DNA from: a bacterium
GTDB lineage: Bacteria; Patescibacteria; Paceibacteria; Moranbacterales; UBA1568
Direction: 5' to 3'
Assembly (NCBI GenBank): GCA_021821305.1
Contig: JAKACP010000001.1
Location: 124,001-188,000, forward strand
DNA length: 64,000 nt
In this document: positions 1-8,330 of the stretch, piece after piece
Position numbering within the stretch: position 1 is the stretch's first letter
How the letters are laid out: the number at the start of each line of letters is the position of its first letter
Program-made: the position numbers and the translations under genes
The notes under the pieces: model-generated
What the model was told of the DNA's origin: nothing
The model's input: the letters and a program-made list of their open reading frames with translations, nothing else
The model's database searches: none

Positions 1-2531
1 GACGGGCGAGCATCCTTATTGTACCGCGAAACGAGAGCGTGCGCACGGAGCATCGCGAGTTTCATGATGTCCGCGGCCAGGCCCTGTACCGGCATGTTGA
101 TCGCCATCCGCTCGCCGGCGCGCACGAGCGCCGGGTTGCCGCTCGCCATTTCCGGCACGTAGCGCCGCCGCCCGAGCTCGGTCTCCACATAGCCCTTCTC
201 CTTGGCGGAGATCTTCATATCTTCCATATACTTCGCGACACCGGGGAATTTCTCGAAATACATCGCGATGAAATCGGCCGCCTTCTTCTGGTCGATACCG
301 AGGTTCTGCGCGAGTCCGTACGCGCTCATGCCGTACATGAGTCCGAAGTTGAAGACCTTGGCCTCGCGGCGCTGGTCCGGCGTTACGTCTTCCGGCTTCA
401 CGTCGTAGACCGCCGACGCGGTCGCGCGGTGCACGTCCTGTCCGCGCTCGAACGCCGAGACGAGGTTGGCATCGCCCGAGAGATGCGCCATCACCCGGAG
501 CTCGATCTGCGAATAGTCCGCGCCGACGAGGGAGAACCCTTCTTCCGCCACGAACGCGCTCCGTATCGCCTCGCTCCACTTCTCCCGCGCGGGGATATTC
601 TGCAGGTTCGGCTCGGTCGACGAAAGCCGACCGGTCGCGGCCACGGCCTGCTGGTAGGTCGTGTGGAGCCGGGATTCCCGGTCCACGAGCGCCGGGAAGG
701 CATCGAGATAGGTCGTCTTCAGTTTGAACAGCTCGCGCGCTTCCTCGATGAGCCCGATGATCGGATACTCGCGGAGCTTCTCGAGTTCCGACGACGCGGT
801 CGAGAGGCCCGTTTTCGTTTTTTTGATACCGGCCGTGGGGATATGGAGATCGCCGAAGAGGATCTCCGCGAGCTGTTTCGGGGAATTGATATTGAACTCC
901 CGCCCGGCGAGGTCGTAGATCTTCTTTTCGATCGCCGAAAGTTCGGTACCGAGCTCGCCGGAGAGCTTCCTGAATTTTTCCGTATCGAGCCTGATGCCAT
1001 ACTCCTCCATTTCGGCGAGTATCGGGATGAGCGGCATTTCGACCTCCGTGAAGAGGCGTCCCATATTCCACTCGGAGTCCTGCTCGTCGCAGATCGTCTG
1101 GAGCCGTTCCGACAGCCTCACCGAGAGATCACGGAGGGAAAGCGCCTTGGTCTCGAGCGCCTCTTCGCCGAGTTCGGCGATGACGAGGTGGTCGAACTCG
1201 ACCCGCGTTCCGGCCTGGAGGAGATACGCCGCAAGCATCGCGTCGGATGCGATTCCTCGGAGCACGATACCCTCTCTCTTCAGGACGTGCCAGGCCGCCT
1301 TCGCATCATAGAAAATCTTCCCGCGATTCTCGTCCTCGAAAAATCCCTTGAGCGGTTTCTTCGTCTCCTCGTTCCATTCGATGACAATGTTTTGTACGTT
1401 GTCACCCCGGACCCGATCCGGGGTCTGAACTCCCGCTTTCGCGGGAATGACAGGATTGAAAGCCACCTCCACCTTCGCGATTCCCGCACCGCCGAAGAGC
1501 GACGCCTCGCCCGAATGGATCCACACCGCCGCATCCCCTCCGATTTCCCCCAGGAACTTCTCCATCTCGGATTTTTCTTTCAGTACTTTTGTTTTCTTGC
1601 TTCTTATTTCCTGTTTTTTTGCATTTGTTTCTTGTTTCTTGTTTCCCGTTTCTTGTTCATTGCCCACTGGCAGCCGTTTCAGGAGACTCCAGAATTCGAA
1701 TTCCCTCAGGAGGGCCGCGACCTTCTCGCGGTCATAGTCATGGGCCACGCAGGCCATCGCGTCGAATGATACCGGGGCATCCGTCCGGATCGTCCCGAGG
1801 TCCTTGGAAAAAAACGCGCTCTCTCGCTCCGCTTCGAGTTTTTTGCGTACCGACTCCTTGATATCCGGAAGTTTTTCATATATCGCCTCGAGTGTCCCGT
1901 GCGCCTTGAGGAGATCCGTCGCGGTCTTGGCGCCGATGCCGGATACGCCGGGAATATTGTCCGACGCATCGCCGGCGAGACCCTTGTAGTCGGGGATCGC
2001 CTCGGGGGGGAACCCGTACTTTTCGATCACCGCCTCGCGATCATAGAGCACGAGGTCCTTGAGTCCCTTGCGGATCGAGAACACCTTTACCAAAGGCGAC
2101 ACGAGCTGGAGCGCGTCGTTGTCTCCGGTCACGATGATCGCCTCGATGCCCTCGGCTTCGGCCTGCTTCGCGATCGTGCCCACGCAGTCATCCGCTTCGA
2201 AACCCTCCCGCTCGTAGATCGGGATATTGAACGCGGTCACGAGCTCCTTGACCCGCGGGATCTGCGCGTAGAGATCGTCCGGCGCCTTGGTCCGGGTCGC
2301 CTTGTAGTCGGCGTACATCTCGTCGCGGAAGGTGGGCCCGGCGAGGTCGAACGACGCCGCGATATAGTCGGGCTTGAATTTCTCGAGCACGGAGAGGAGT
2401 GTCATAGCGAATCCGTACACCGCCCCGACCGGCTCGCCCGTCTTGGTCATGAGTGGCGGCAGAGCATGGTACGCCCGGTGGATGAGCGCATTCCCGTCGA
2501 GGAGAATCAGTTTTTTCGGTTTGACGTTCAT
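1..2531 (-). CDS. polA: DNA polymerase I (3' end missing at window edge)
   Basis: Replicative gap-filling and repair polymerase. About 843 residues are visible; the C-terminus lies beyond the left edge. The N-terminus (MNVKPKKLILLDGNALIHRA) is the classic 5'-nuclease start. The polymerase core shows the DYSQIELRVMAHL motif near residue 680, followed by a recognisable O-helix region (RREAKVFNFGLMYG). The 3'-5' exonuclease region (about 320-500) has no evident D-x-E exo I motif, so proofreading is probably lost. Two odd insertions keep the frame: a Lys/Glu/Gln-rich linker from degenerate heptamer DNA (about residues 290-322) and a translated palindromic repeat (about 361-377). The start overlaps the tsaE stop as ATGA, so the two genes are translationally coupled. 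Identity is certain; the exonuclease inference is by eye. Confidence 0.97.
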   Translation of the reverse strand, partial: MNVKPKKLILLDGNALIHRAYHALPPLMTKTGEPVGAVYGFAMTLLSVLEKFKPDYIAASFDLAGPTFRDEMYADYKATRTKAPDDLYAQIPRVKELVTAFNIPIYEREGFEADDCVGTIAKQAEAEGIEAIIVTGDNDALQLVSPLVKVFSIRKGLKDLVLYDREAVIEKYGFPPEAIPDYKGLAGDASDNIPGVSGIGAKTATDLLKAHGTLEAIYEKLPDIKESVRKKLEAERESAFFSKDLGTIRTDAPVSFDAMACVAHDYDREKVAALLREFEFWSLLKRLPVGNEQETGNKKQETNAKKQEIRSKKTKVLKEKSEMEKFLGEIGGDAAVWIHSGEASLFGGAGIAKVEVAFNPVIPAKAGVQTPDRVRGDNVQNIVIEWNEETKKPLKGFFEDENRGKIFYDAKAAWHVLKREGIVLRGIASDAMLAAYLLQAGTRVEFDHLVIAELGEEALETKALSLRDLSVRLSERLQTICDEQDSEWNMGRLFTEVEMPLIPILAEMEEYGIRLDTEKFRKLSGELGTELSAIEKKIYDLAGREFNINSPKQLAEILFGDLHIPTAGIKKTKTGLSTASSELEKLREYPIIGLIEEARELFKLKTTYLDAFPALVDRESRLHTTYQQAVAATGRLSSTEPNLQNIPAREKWSEAIRSAFVAEEGFSLVGADYSQIELRVMAHLSGDANLVSAFERGQDVHRATASAVYDVKPEDVTPDQRREAKVFNFGLMYGMSAYGLAQNLGIDQKKAADFIAMYFEKFPGVAKYMEDMKISAKEKGYVETELGRRRYVPEMASGNPALVRAGERMAINMPVQGLAADIMKLAMLRAHALVSRYNKDARP
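1401..1451. repeat. Palindromic repeat inserted in frame in polA
   Basis: A 51-bp element (17 codons) with two internal hairpins, GACCCGATCCGGGGTC-like and CCCGCTTTCGCGGG, ending in AATGAC. It resembles the GTCATTCCCGCGAAAGCGGGA palindromes common in intergenic DNA, yet is translated here as VIPAKAGVQTPD and following residues. Its length is a multiple of three and no stop is introduced. Confidence 0.75.
1587..1663. repeat. Degenerate heptamer repeat inside polA
   Basis: About ten consecutive 7-bp units related to TTCTTGT, with the cleanest copies at 1625-1658. Read on the coding strand they give a low-complexity K/E/Q/N linker between the 5'-nuclease and exonuclease-like domains. The reading frame is maintained on both sides. 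A similar short 7-bp periodicity (ATCTGGA-like) precedes the DHH gene at about 3132-3158. Confidence 0.7.
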
Positions 2532-3019
2532 GGCGATATCCGGTGCTCAATGGATACCTCCCGTTCGGTATCGGAAACCCACCGAAGGGAGACCGTATCC
2601 GTGTCCGCAGGAAGGAGCGATTCGATCTTCTCCGGCCATTCGACGAGGACGATTCCCTGGGGGTCGGCGATCCACTCCTCGAAACCGAGTCTGGCGATCT
2701 CCTCGGGATCATCGATACGATATGCGTCCATGTGGTAAACACGTCGAATGTCGGTCGCGGAAGGCGCCGCGAGACCCGCCCGCTTCCCGCCATCGACGGG
2801 AAGTGTTTCGGGCAGGTCGTATTCCTTCATGATGACGAAGGTCGGGCTGACGTAGGGACCCTCCGCGCCGAGCGCCTCGAGGAACCCCTGGACGAACGTC
2901 GTCTTGCCGGCGCCCAAGTCGCCTTTGAGCGCGATGACGCTTCCCGGCCTGGCGGCGCGGGCGGTGTCGGCGCCGAGCGCGCGGGTTTCCCCGGTCGAAT
3001 GTGTCGTGATACTGGGCAT
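2528..3019 (-). CDS. tsaE: tRNA threonylcarbamoyladenosine biosynthesis ATPase TsaE
   Basis: 163-residue P-loop protein that energises the TsaB-TsaD complex making t6A37 in ANN-decoding tRNAs. Walker A is GDLGAGKTT near residue 34, then the family-typical SPTF and the VYHMDAYR segment, and VEWPEK near residue 127 (the usual LIEWPE). Its length is normal. The stop overlaps the polA ATG by four bases (ATGA), so the pair is probably one operon. A short loop rich in Gly, Lys and Ala (about 82-90) is slightly longer than usual. Confidence 0.95.
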   Translation of the reverse strand: MPSITTHSTGETRALGADTARAARPGSVIALKGDLGAGKTTFVQGFLEALGAEGPYVSPTFVIMKEYDLPETLPVDGGKRAGLAAPSATDIRRVYHMDAYRIDDPEEIARLGFEEWIADPQGIVLVEWPEKIESLLPADTDTVSLRWVSDTEREVSIEHRISP

Positions 3020-3068
3020 AGGCGTTTCTCCCTTCCATTGTCGGCTCTTTTGCGCTTTTTGACAATGT

Positions 3069-3097
3069 TTGACATCGGCGCGCCGAGGTGCTACTTT
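3069..3097 (+). promoter_or_regulatory. Predicted sigma-70 promoter for the DHH gene
   Basis: TTGACA, a 17-bp spacer, then TACTTT, 69 bp before the chosen start codon. The divergent tsaE start lies 50 bp away. Confidence 0.55.
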
Positions 3098-3165
3098 GGG
3101 CTTTCATTTGCTGTTTCCCGTATTCTGGCCGGCATCTGGAATCTGATATTTGGAATTCCCAGGCT

Positions 3166-4311
3166 ATGTCACTCACTCCCTCCGAGCAATTCTCCGAACT
3201 TGCGAGAAAAAGCGAAAATCCGATCATCCTCCTGCCGAGCTATCCCAGCAAGGAAACGCTCGCATCGGCCTTCGCGCTCGCCGGATTCCTTTCCAAGCTC
3301 GGAAAATCGGTCACCCTCGCCGGAGACGAGCTTTCCTCGCGCGTAGGCGACCTCCCGTTCCTCGAGCTGGAGGGGTCGATACTCGATTCCCTGTCCGGGA
3401 CGCACGATTTCGTGCTCGCGTTCAATACCAAATACAACAAGATCCTTTCCATACGGAGCGAACAGGAAGGGGAGGAGTTCCGCATCTCGCTCACGCCCGA
3501 GAAGGGATCGATCGACCCTCGTGACTTCTCCTTCATCCCGGCGCAGTTCAAATACGACGTCGCCTTCGTCGTGGGCGCACCGGACAAGGAAAGCCTGGGA
3601 AAACTCTATGAGGATCATCCCGACATCTTCTACGAGATCCCGATCGTGAATATCGACAACAAGCCGGAGAACGAGAACTTCGGACAACTGAACATGGTCG
3701 ATCTGACCGCTTCGTGCGTCGGCGACATCCTGTTCGAGACGTTTTCCGCGATCGACGCGAAGGCGATCGACGAGAGGGTGGCCGAAGCGCTCCTCACCGC
3801 CATCATCGCCGCCACCGACAGCTTCCAGCGGAAAAACACCACCCCGAAGGCGCTCCAGACCGCGTCGAAGCTGATCGAACTCGGTGCGGACCGCGAGAAG
3901 ATCGTACTTTCGCTCTACAAGACCCAGCCCCTGCACCTGCTCAAGCTCTGGGGGCGGCTCATGTCGAACCTGAAATGGGAGGAATCGCTCCGTCTCGCGT
4001 ACGTGTCGGCGAGCATCGAGGATTTCGTGCAGAGCCGGTCGGACATCCGGGATATCCCGGCCGTGCTCGACAAGATCCGCGGCAACCTCTCTTCCGGCGC
4101 GTTCTTCGTCGTCCTCTCGCCGGAAACCGACGGCACCTCGCGCGCGATACTCAAGGCATCGAACAACGGGAAGGTCATATCCTTGGCGGAATCCATCGAC
4201 GGGGCCCAGCTCCACGGCGACACCGTATCGTTTCCCCTGCTCGCCCCAGCGGGCGAGACTGCCGAACTCATGCTCATCGAGACGATACGCGGCGCGCTGG
4301 AGGGCAAGTGA
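3166..4311 (+). CDS. DHH-family-like phosphoesterase homologue, probably catalytically altered
   Basis: 381 residues, soluble. The architecture resembles RecJ/NrnA-type DHH proteins: an N-terminal Rossmann-like part (IILLPSYPSKETLASAFALA), a core region with EIPIVNIDNKPENE near residue 170 where the family has a DHH triad, and AIIAATDSF, the usual (G)(I)xxDT(G/K)-like segment. The DHH triad is replaced by DNK, so metal-dependent hydrolysis may be lost or changed. The start at 3166 is chosen over the in-frame ATG at 3088 because the upstream part is the repeat-like region containing the promoter. It is followed by the PilB/GspE-like ATPase gene, suggesting a possible link to pilus or secretion functions. 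Confidence 0.6.
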   Translation: MSLTPSEQFSELARKSENPIILLPSYPSKETLASAFALAGFLSKLGKSVTLAGDELSSRVGDLPFLELEGSILDSLSGTHDFVLAFNTKYNKILSIRSEQEGEEFRISLTPEKGSIDPRDFSFIPAQFKYDVAFVVGAPDKESLGKLYEDHPDIFYEIPIVNIDNKPENENFGQLNMVDLTASCVGDILFETFSAIDAKAIDERVAEALLTAIIAATDSFQRKNTTPKALQTASKLIELGADREKIVLSLYKTQPLHLLKLWGRLMSNLKWEESLRLAYVSASIEDFVQSRSDIRDIPAVLDKIRGNLSSGAFFVVLSPETDGTSRAILKASNNGKVISLAESIDGAQLHGDTVSFPLLAPAGETAELMLIETIRGALEGK

Positions 4312-4341
4312 GTTTAACTGAAATCGTTTTTGCGGTACAAT

Positions 4342-4364
4342 GGGGGCGATAGCCCCTATTTTTC
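4342..4364 (+). terminator. Rho-independent terminator after the DHH gene
   Basis: GGGGGC-GATA-GCCCC hairpin followed by TATTTTT. It overlaps the likely transcription start of the next gene, whose promoter (TTTAAC at 4313, 17 bp, TACAAT at 4336) is just upstream. Confidence 0.5.
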
Positions 4365-4389
4365 TTCGTCAAAACAGAAACGAAATCTT

Positions 4390-7300
4390 ATGGTCAAAGT
4401 CATTCAACAATCATCCCGCGACTGGCTCGAGGAGAAGGCGGAGAAAACCAAGGCGGTGCTCGGACAGATGGAGTCGCAGTCGAAGGAAGAATTGGCCGCC
4501 AGGCTCGCGGCGAGTCTCGATCTCCCGTATATCGACCTCCAGATCTTCCCGCCCAACGCCGCCGATGTCGCGCTCGTTCCCGAAGAGGTCGCCCGGAAAC
4601 ATCGGCTGGCGATTTTCGAAAAGGTCGGCGACAGGATACGGGTGGCGTTCGCCGACCCGGAGGATACAGAAGCGGACGCCTTCATCGGCGCGTTCGCAGG
4701 GGAAAACCGCCTGAAGCCGGAAAAATACGTCGCCTCGAACCAATCGCTCGAGCGGGTGTGGCTCCTCTATAGGACCGCTCCGGTGCTCGAGAATCTCGAT
4801 CTCTGGCGGGTATCGCTCGAAGGCGACGACCTCAAGAAATTCGAGGAGGATTTCGGTGAGCTCCTGAAATTGAAGGAAGCGTCCGATATCCCCGTGTCCC
4901 GGACGATCGAGATCATCATGGCCGGCGCGAACAAGCTCCGCGCGAGCGACATCCATATCGAGCCCGGAGACGGCACGGTCCGTCTCCGTTACCGTATCGA
5001 CGGCATGCTCCAGGACATCGGCACGCTCTCGCAGGATGTCTACCGGCTGACGCTCTCGCGCATCAAGATGCTCGCGCACATGAAGATCAATATCCGCGAC
5101 CGGGCGCAGGACGGCCATTTCGGCATCGAGCTCGACGGGGAAAAGGTCGACCTGCGCGTGAACATCATCCCGGGCAACCACGGGGAGAACATCAACATGC
5201 GTATCCTGAACGCTGGCAGTGTCCTCCTCGATATCGAGTCACTCGGTATCCGCGGCGAGACCCGGGAAAAGATCCTGCGCGAGCTGCACAAACCGCACGG
5301 CATGATACTCAACACCGGTCCCACGGGATCCGGTAAGACGACCACGCTCTACAGTCTGCTCAACATCATCAACAAGTCGGACGTGAAGATCATCACCATC
5401 GAGGACCCGATCGAGTACCAGATACCCGGCATCGTCCAGACGGAAGTGTCCAAGGACAAGAGCTACACCTTCGGCTCCGCGCTCCGGGCGGTGGTCCGAC
5501 AGGACCCGGACGTCGTCCTCGTCGGCGAGATCCGGGACGAGGAGACCGCCGATGTGGCCGTCAACGCCGCGATGACCGGACATCTCCTTCTCTCGACCAT
5601 ACACGCCAACACGGCCCCCGGTGCCATCCCTCGTCTCCTCGAAATGGGTATCCGCCCGTCGCTCATCGCCTCATCGATCAACATCGTGATCGGACAGCGG
5701 CTCGTCCGACGGCTCTGCGAGCACTGCAAGGAATCCTACGTCCCCGCCGAGGAGACGGTCCGGAACCTCAAGCGGCTCCTCTCGATCATCTCGCCGAAAG
5801 CGGATATCGCCATGCCTGAAACGGTAGACCGGCTCTGGAGAGCCAAGGGCTGCGCACAATGCAATTTCAGCGGATACCACGGCCGCATCGGCATCTACGA
5901 GGTGTTCTCCATCACCAAACGCATCGAGAGCATCATCCTCGACCTCGGAACGGAAAAGGACGTCGCCAAGGCCGCCATCGAGGACGGCATGGTCACCATG
6001 CTGCAAGACGGCATACTGAAGTCCGTCGAGGGCCTCACGACCATGGACGAAGTCTGGCGCGCCACCGGTCAGGAGGAATTCCTCGAGGAATTCTATCGGG
6101 ACGTCACCCACTCGACGCTCTCGTCGACTTCCGCGGTCGATGCCGCGTTTTCCGGAAAAGCGGCGGAGGTGGCCGGGGACCCGGCCGCGTTTTCCGCCCT
6201 CATCGGATCCGTACCGCCGGAAAACATATTCGAGACGCTGCTTTCGGGAGCGGTCGCGATGAAGGCGACCGACATACAGCTCGAACCGAACGAGCGTTCG
6301 GTCTCGGTCCGGTTCCGCAAGAACGGCATCCTCGAATCGGTCGGTGAGATCAGAAGCGAGCATCTCCAACCGGCGATATCCGAGATCAAGCTCCTCGCCG
6401 GAATGGAATCGGGAAGCCGGCCCGGAGTGCAGGAAGGGCGCTTCTCGAGCACGATCGGAAACGCCGAAGGCGAGGCGCGCGAGATCGATGTCCGCGTCGC
6501 CATCGTGCTCGGCGGATACGGCGAGACCGTCATGATCAAGATCATGGCGGAAGAAAAGGAGATCCGCCTCGAGAACCTCGGACTCCGCAAGGAACACCTC
6601 GAAAAGATACTCTCGTTCTGCAAGCGCTCATACGGCATGTTCATCGCCTCCGGCCCTGACGGCTCCGGCAAGACGACGCTCCTCTACAATCTGCTCCGGT
6701 CGCTCCATTCGCCGGAGACCAAGATCGTGACCGTCGAGGATCCCATCGAGCGCCGCATGCCGGGGATCCTCCAGACGCAGGTGGACGAAGCCCGGGAGTA
6801 TTCCTTTCCGGAGGCGATCACATCCCTCCTCCGACAGGGACCGAACATCCTCCTCGCAAGCGAAATCCGCAATGCCGAGACGGCCCAATCCCTCGCCGAA
6901 GCGGCGCTGACCGGGCACCTGACCTTCTCGAGCATGCAGGGCAACAGCGCCTCGCTTGCCGCGACGCGCCTCTCCGGATTCGGCATCCGCGGCGAAGATT
7001 TCGCCAATGCGGGCATGACGATCGCCGGCGTCCGGCTCGTCCGGAAACTCTGCGAATCCTGTAAGGAAAAAATCACGCCGGACGGAAAAGCCGAGGCACT
7101 CATCGGAAAGGTCCTTTCCGGCATATCCCCGGCATCGGGCGTCAGGATCCCGAAGAAATATTCCATCTACGCAAGCAAAGGATGCGAGCAGTGCGGAGGA
7201 TCCGGATTCTCGGGGCAGATCATGCTCTCGGAGATACTCCCGGTGACGCCGGGTATCGCCGAAATACTCGCCACCTCCCCGATAGCCACGACGGTGGAGG

Positions 7301-7407
7301 GGAAGGCCAAGGAAGAAGGCATGCTCACGCTCACCGAAGACGGCATACTCGCGGCCCTCGAGGGCGCCACGACGCTCTCCGAGGTGGAGCGGGTCACGGA
7401 AGAATAG
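4390..7407 (+). CDS. Tandem-duplicated PilB/GspE-family secretion ATPase
   Basis: 1005 residues, about twice the family length. An N-terminal PilB-like domain (1-150) is followed by a complete ATPase: Walker A GPTGSGKT near residue 310, Asp box ITIEDPIEY, Walker B VLVGEIRD, His box STIHANTA, and a four-Cys zinc module (CEHC, CAQC). A second copy follows: Walker A GPDGSGKT near 755, VTVEDPIER, LLASEIRN, and a His box degraded to SSMQGNSA, again with CESC and CEQC. The first half should be the active motor for type IV pilus assembly or type II-like secretion. The second half may bind ATP but looks catalytically impaired and may be regulatory. Fusion of an active and a degenerate copy in one chain would fix a 1:1 ratio in a hexamer or a half-sized trimer (inference). 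Confidence 0.9.
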   Translation: MVKVIQQSSRDWLEEKAEKTKAVLGQMESQSKEELAARLAASLDLPYIDLQIFPPNAADVALVPEEVARKHRLAIFEKVGDRIRVAFADPEDTEADAFIGAFAGENRLKPEKYVASNQSLERVWLLYRTAPVLENLDLWRVSLEGDDLKKFEEDFGELLKLKEASDIPVSRTIEIIMAGANKLRASDIHIEPGDGTVRLRYRIDGMLQDIGTLSQDVYRLTLSRIKMLAHMKINIRDRAQDGHFGIELDGEKVDLRVNIIPGNHGENINMRILNAGSVLLDIESLGIRGETREKILRELHKPHGMILNTGPTGSGKTTTLYSLLNIINKSDVKIITIEDPIEYQIPGIVQTEVSKDKSYTFGSALRAVVRQDPDVVLVGEIRDEETADVAVNAAMTGHLLLSTIHANTAPGAIPRLLEMGIRPSLIASSINIVIGQRLVRRLCEHCKESYVPAEETVRNLKRLLSIISPKADIAMPETVDRLWRAKGCAQCNFSGYHGRIGIYEVFSITKRIESIILDLGTEKDVAKAAIEDGMVTMLQDGILKSVEGLTTMDEVWRATGQEEFLEEFYRDVTHSTLSSTSAVDAAFSGKAAEVAGDPAAFSALIGSVPPENIFETLLSGAVAMKATDIQLEPNERSVSVRFRKNGILESVGEIRSEHLQPAISEIKLLAGMESGSRPGVQEGRFSSTIGNAEGEAREIDVRVAIVLGGYGETVMIKIMAEEKEIRLENLGLRKEHLEKILSFCKRSYGMFIASGPDGSGKTTLLYNLLRSLHSPETKIVTVEDPIERRMPGILQTQVDEAREYSFPEAITSLLRQGPNILLASEIRNAETAQSLAEAALTGHLTFSSMQGNSASLAATRLSGFGIRGEDFANAGMTIAGVRLVRKLCESCKEKITPDGKAEALIGKVLSGISPASGVRIPKKYSIYASKGCEQCGGSGFSGQIMLSEILPVTPGIAEILATSPIATTVEGKAKEEGMLTLTEDGILAALEGATTLSEVERVTEE

Positions 7408-7424
7408 ACGTCGTCCGAAAACGA

Positions 7425-7451
7425 AAACCCCGGGATGTCCCGGGGTTTTTC
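7425..7451. terminator. Terminator between convergent genes
   Basis: AACCCCGGGA-TG-TCCCGGGGTT hairpin flanked by an A run and a T run, so it can work in both directions. It touches the end of the leftward SET-domain gene. Confidence 0.85.
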
Positions 7452-7845
7452 ATTCGTGGCAACGGATGCATCGGCATCCTTTCGGTTCTATGTATTCCCG
7501 GAAATATTCCTCGCCATAGTCGTAGGCGAGCTCCTCCCCCTCCGAGATCTTCCGCTTGGCGACGATGAATATACGTCCCTCGTCGTTCACGGCTTCGCAG
7601 TTGGGCTTGCAGGAATGGTTGATATACCGCGCCGTGTTCCAGCGAGGGCTCCCGTCGATATCCCATTCGTGATCGACGCGGAAGATATAGAGATTGTCGC
7701 GTCCGTGCGATCCGCGGACCCGTTCACCGACATATTCGATGACCGTCTCGCCGCGCGAGAAGTCCCGCGCCGCGTAGAGTCCGAGTCCGGCCCTCGATCG
7801 GCGGACCATGACGTCGTTCGTCCGTTCGGAGTTCTTTTTGGCCAT
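7450..7845 (-). CDS. SET-domain protein (probable lysine methyltransferase)
   Basis: 131 residues, essentially a bare SET domain: GLGLYAARDF near the N-terminus, the N-H-S-C motif in YINHSCKPNCEA, and the GEELAYDYG motif, ending in a post-SET-like cysteine cluster (CRCIRC). This predicts SAM-dependent protein lysine methylation; the substrate is unknown. Small stand-alone SET proteins are known from Chlamydia and environmental bacteria. The start at 7845 (MAKKNSER) is preferred over 7944 because the upstream 33 codons overlap the leader beyond the RNA terminator. It lies about 80 bp downstream of the structured RNA on the same strand, so it may be read through from that promoter. Confidence 0.85.
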   Translation of the reverse strand: MAKKNSERTNDVMVRRSRAGLGLYAARDFSRGETVIEYVGERVRGSHGRDNLYIFRVDHEWDIDGSPRWNTARYINHSCKPNCEAVNDEGRIFIVAKRKISEGEELAYDYGEEYFREYIEPKGCRCIRCHE

Positions 7846-7925
7846 ATGGTTTTCATCCAACAATTTCCGATGATACGTGATTTTCGTGAGTCTGTCCACG
7901 TATCCCGCGCGGAAAGGCTCCGAAA

Positions 7926-7956
7926 AATGAAAAGGGACTCCCAAGGAGGGAGTCCC
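7926..7956 (-). terminator. Terminator of the structured RNA
   Basis: On the minus strand GGGACTCCC-TCCTT-GGGAGTCCC followed by TTTTCATTTTT: a strong intrinsic terminator or, if the RNA is a leader, an attenuator in front of the SET gene. Confidence 0.85.
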
Positions 7957-8225
7957 TTCGTCTCAAAGAACCGTTCAGCTGCAGGCAATCCGAAACATCG
8001 AGGACGTTTCGGGAAGGAGCAGTGTCGAGGTGAAGGAGAGCCGAAACCCCCCAACCCATATCTGGACGTCTCGCACTTACCGATACCCGCGGAAAACCGC
8101 GAGGAACGGAAAGTGCGAGGAAAAGCTCCCGGTCTTGAGGACAAAAGATAGTAATCCCCAATCTGCCTGCAGGTGAACGATTCCTTTTCCGATTCTCTAA
8201 AAAAACCGCGCGCTTTCTCACGCGA
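7926..8225 (-). ncRNA. Unidentified structured RNA, about 300 nt
   Basis: A gene-free stretch with a consensus promoter at one end and a terminator at the other. The body is closed by a long pairing of CGTTCACCTGCAGGCA (minus strand, near 8176-8161) with TGCCTGCAGCTGAACG (7986-7971). Inside are a branched hairpin CTCGCACTT...AAGTGCGAG (8120-8072) and a hairpin CCGAAAC-GTCCTCGAT-GTTTCGG (8012-7990). Overall shape and size resemble 6S RNA (closed stem, central open region, apical arm), but I cannot match sequence signatures. RNase P, tmRNA and small SRP RNA motifs were not seen. It could also be a leader or riboswitch for the SET gene. Confidence 0.65.
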
Positions 8226-8231
8226 CCCGAC

Positions 8232-8260
8232 ATCTTAGCACGACTTGGTATTTCTGTCAA
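8232..8260 (-). promoter_or_regulatory. Consensus promoter of the structured RNA
   Basis: Minus strand TTGACA, a 17-bp spacer, then TAAGAT; predicted start near 8225. It overlaps the divergent ruvB-side promoter. Confidence 0.8.
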
Positions 8261-8273
8261 GAAGTGGTAGAAT
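8245..8273 (+). promoter_or_regulatory. Divergent promoter facing ruvB
   Basis: TTGGTA, a 17-bp spacer, then TAGAAT. Its -35 region overlaps that of the leftward RNA promoter, so the two promoters should compete for polymerase. Transcription towards ruvB would run through the palindromic element at 8331-8516. Confidence 0.55.
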
Positions 8274-8330
8274 GACGAGGTACCGAAGCGGCCGAAAGCC
8301 CGCACGAAATCACCGGAAATGGCTTGAATA

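Noticed and set aside
1..2531. polA as a frameshifted pseudogene because of the repeat insertions
   Set aside because: The frame of the N-terminal start and of the DYSQIELRV motif is the same and no stop lies between them.
7990..8030. SRP RNA on the plus strand (GGGAAGGAGCAG resembles the SRP apical loop)
   Set aside because: The bases belong to a stronger CCGAAAC/GTTTCGG hairpin, the matching 5' side is absent, and promoter and terminator are on the other strand.
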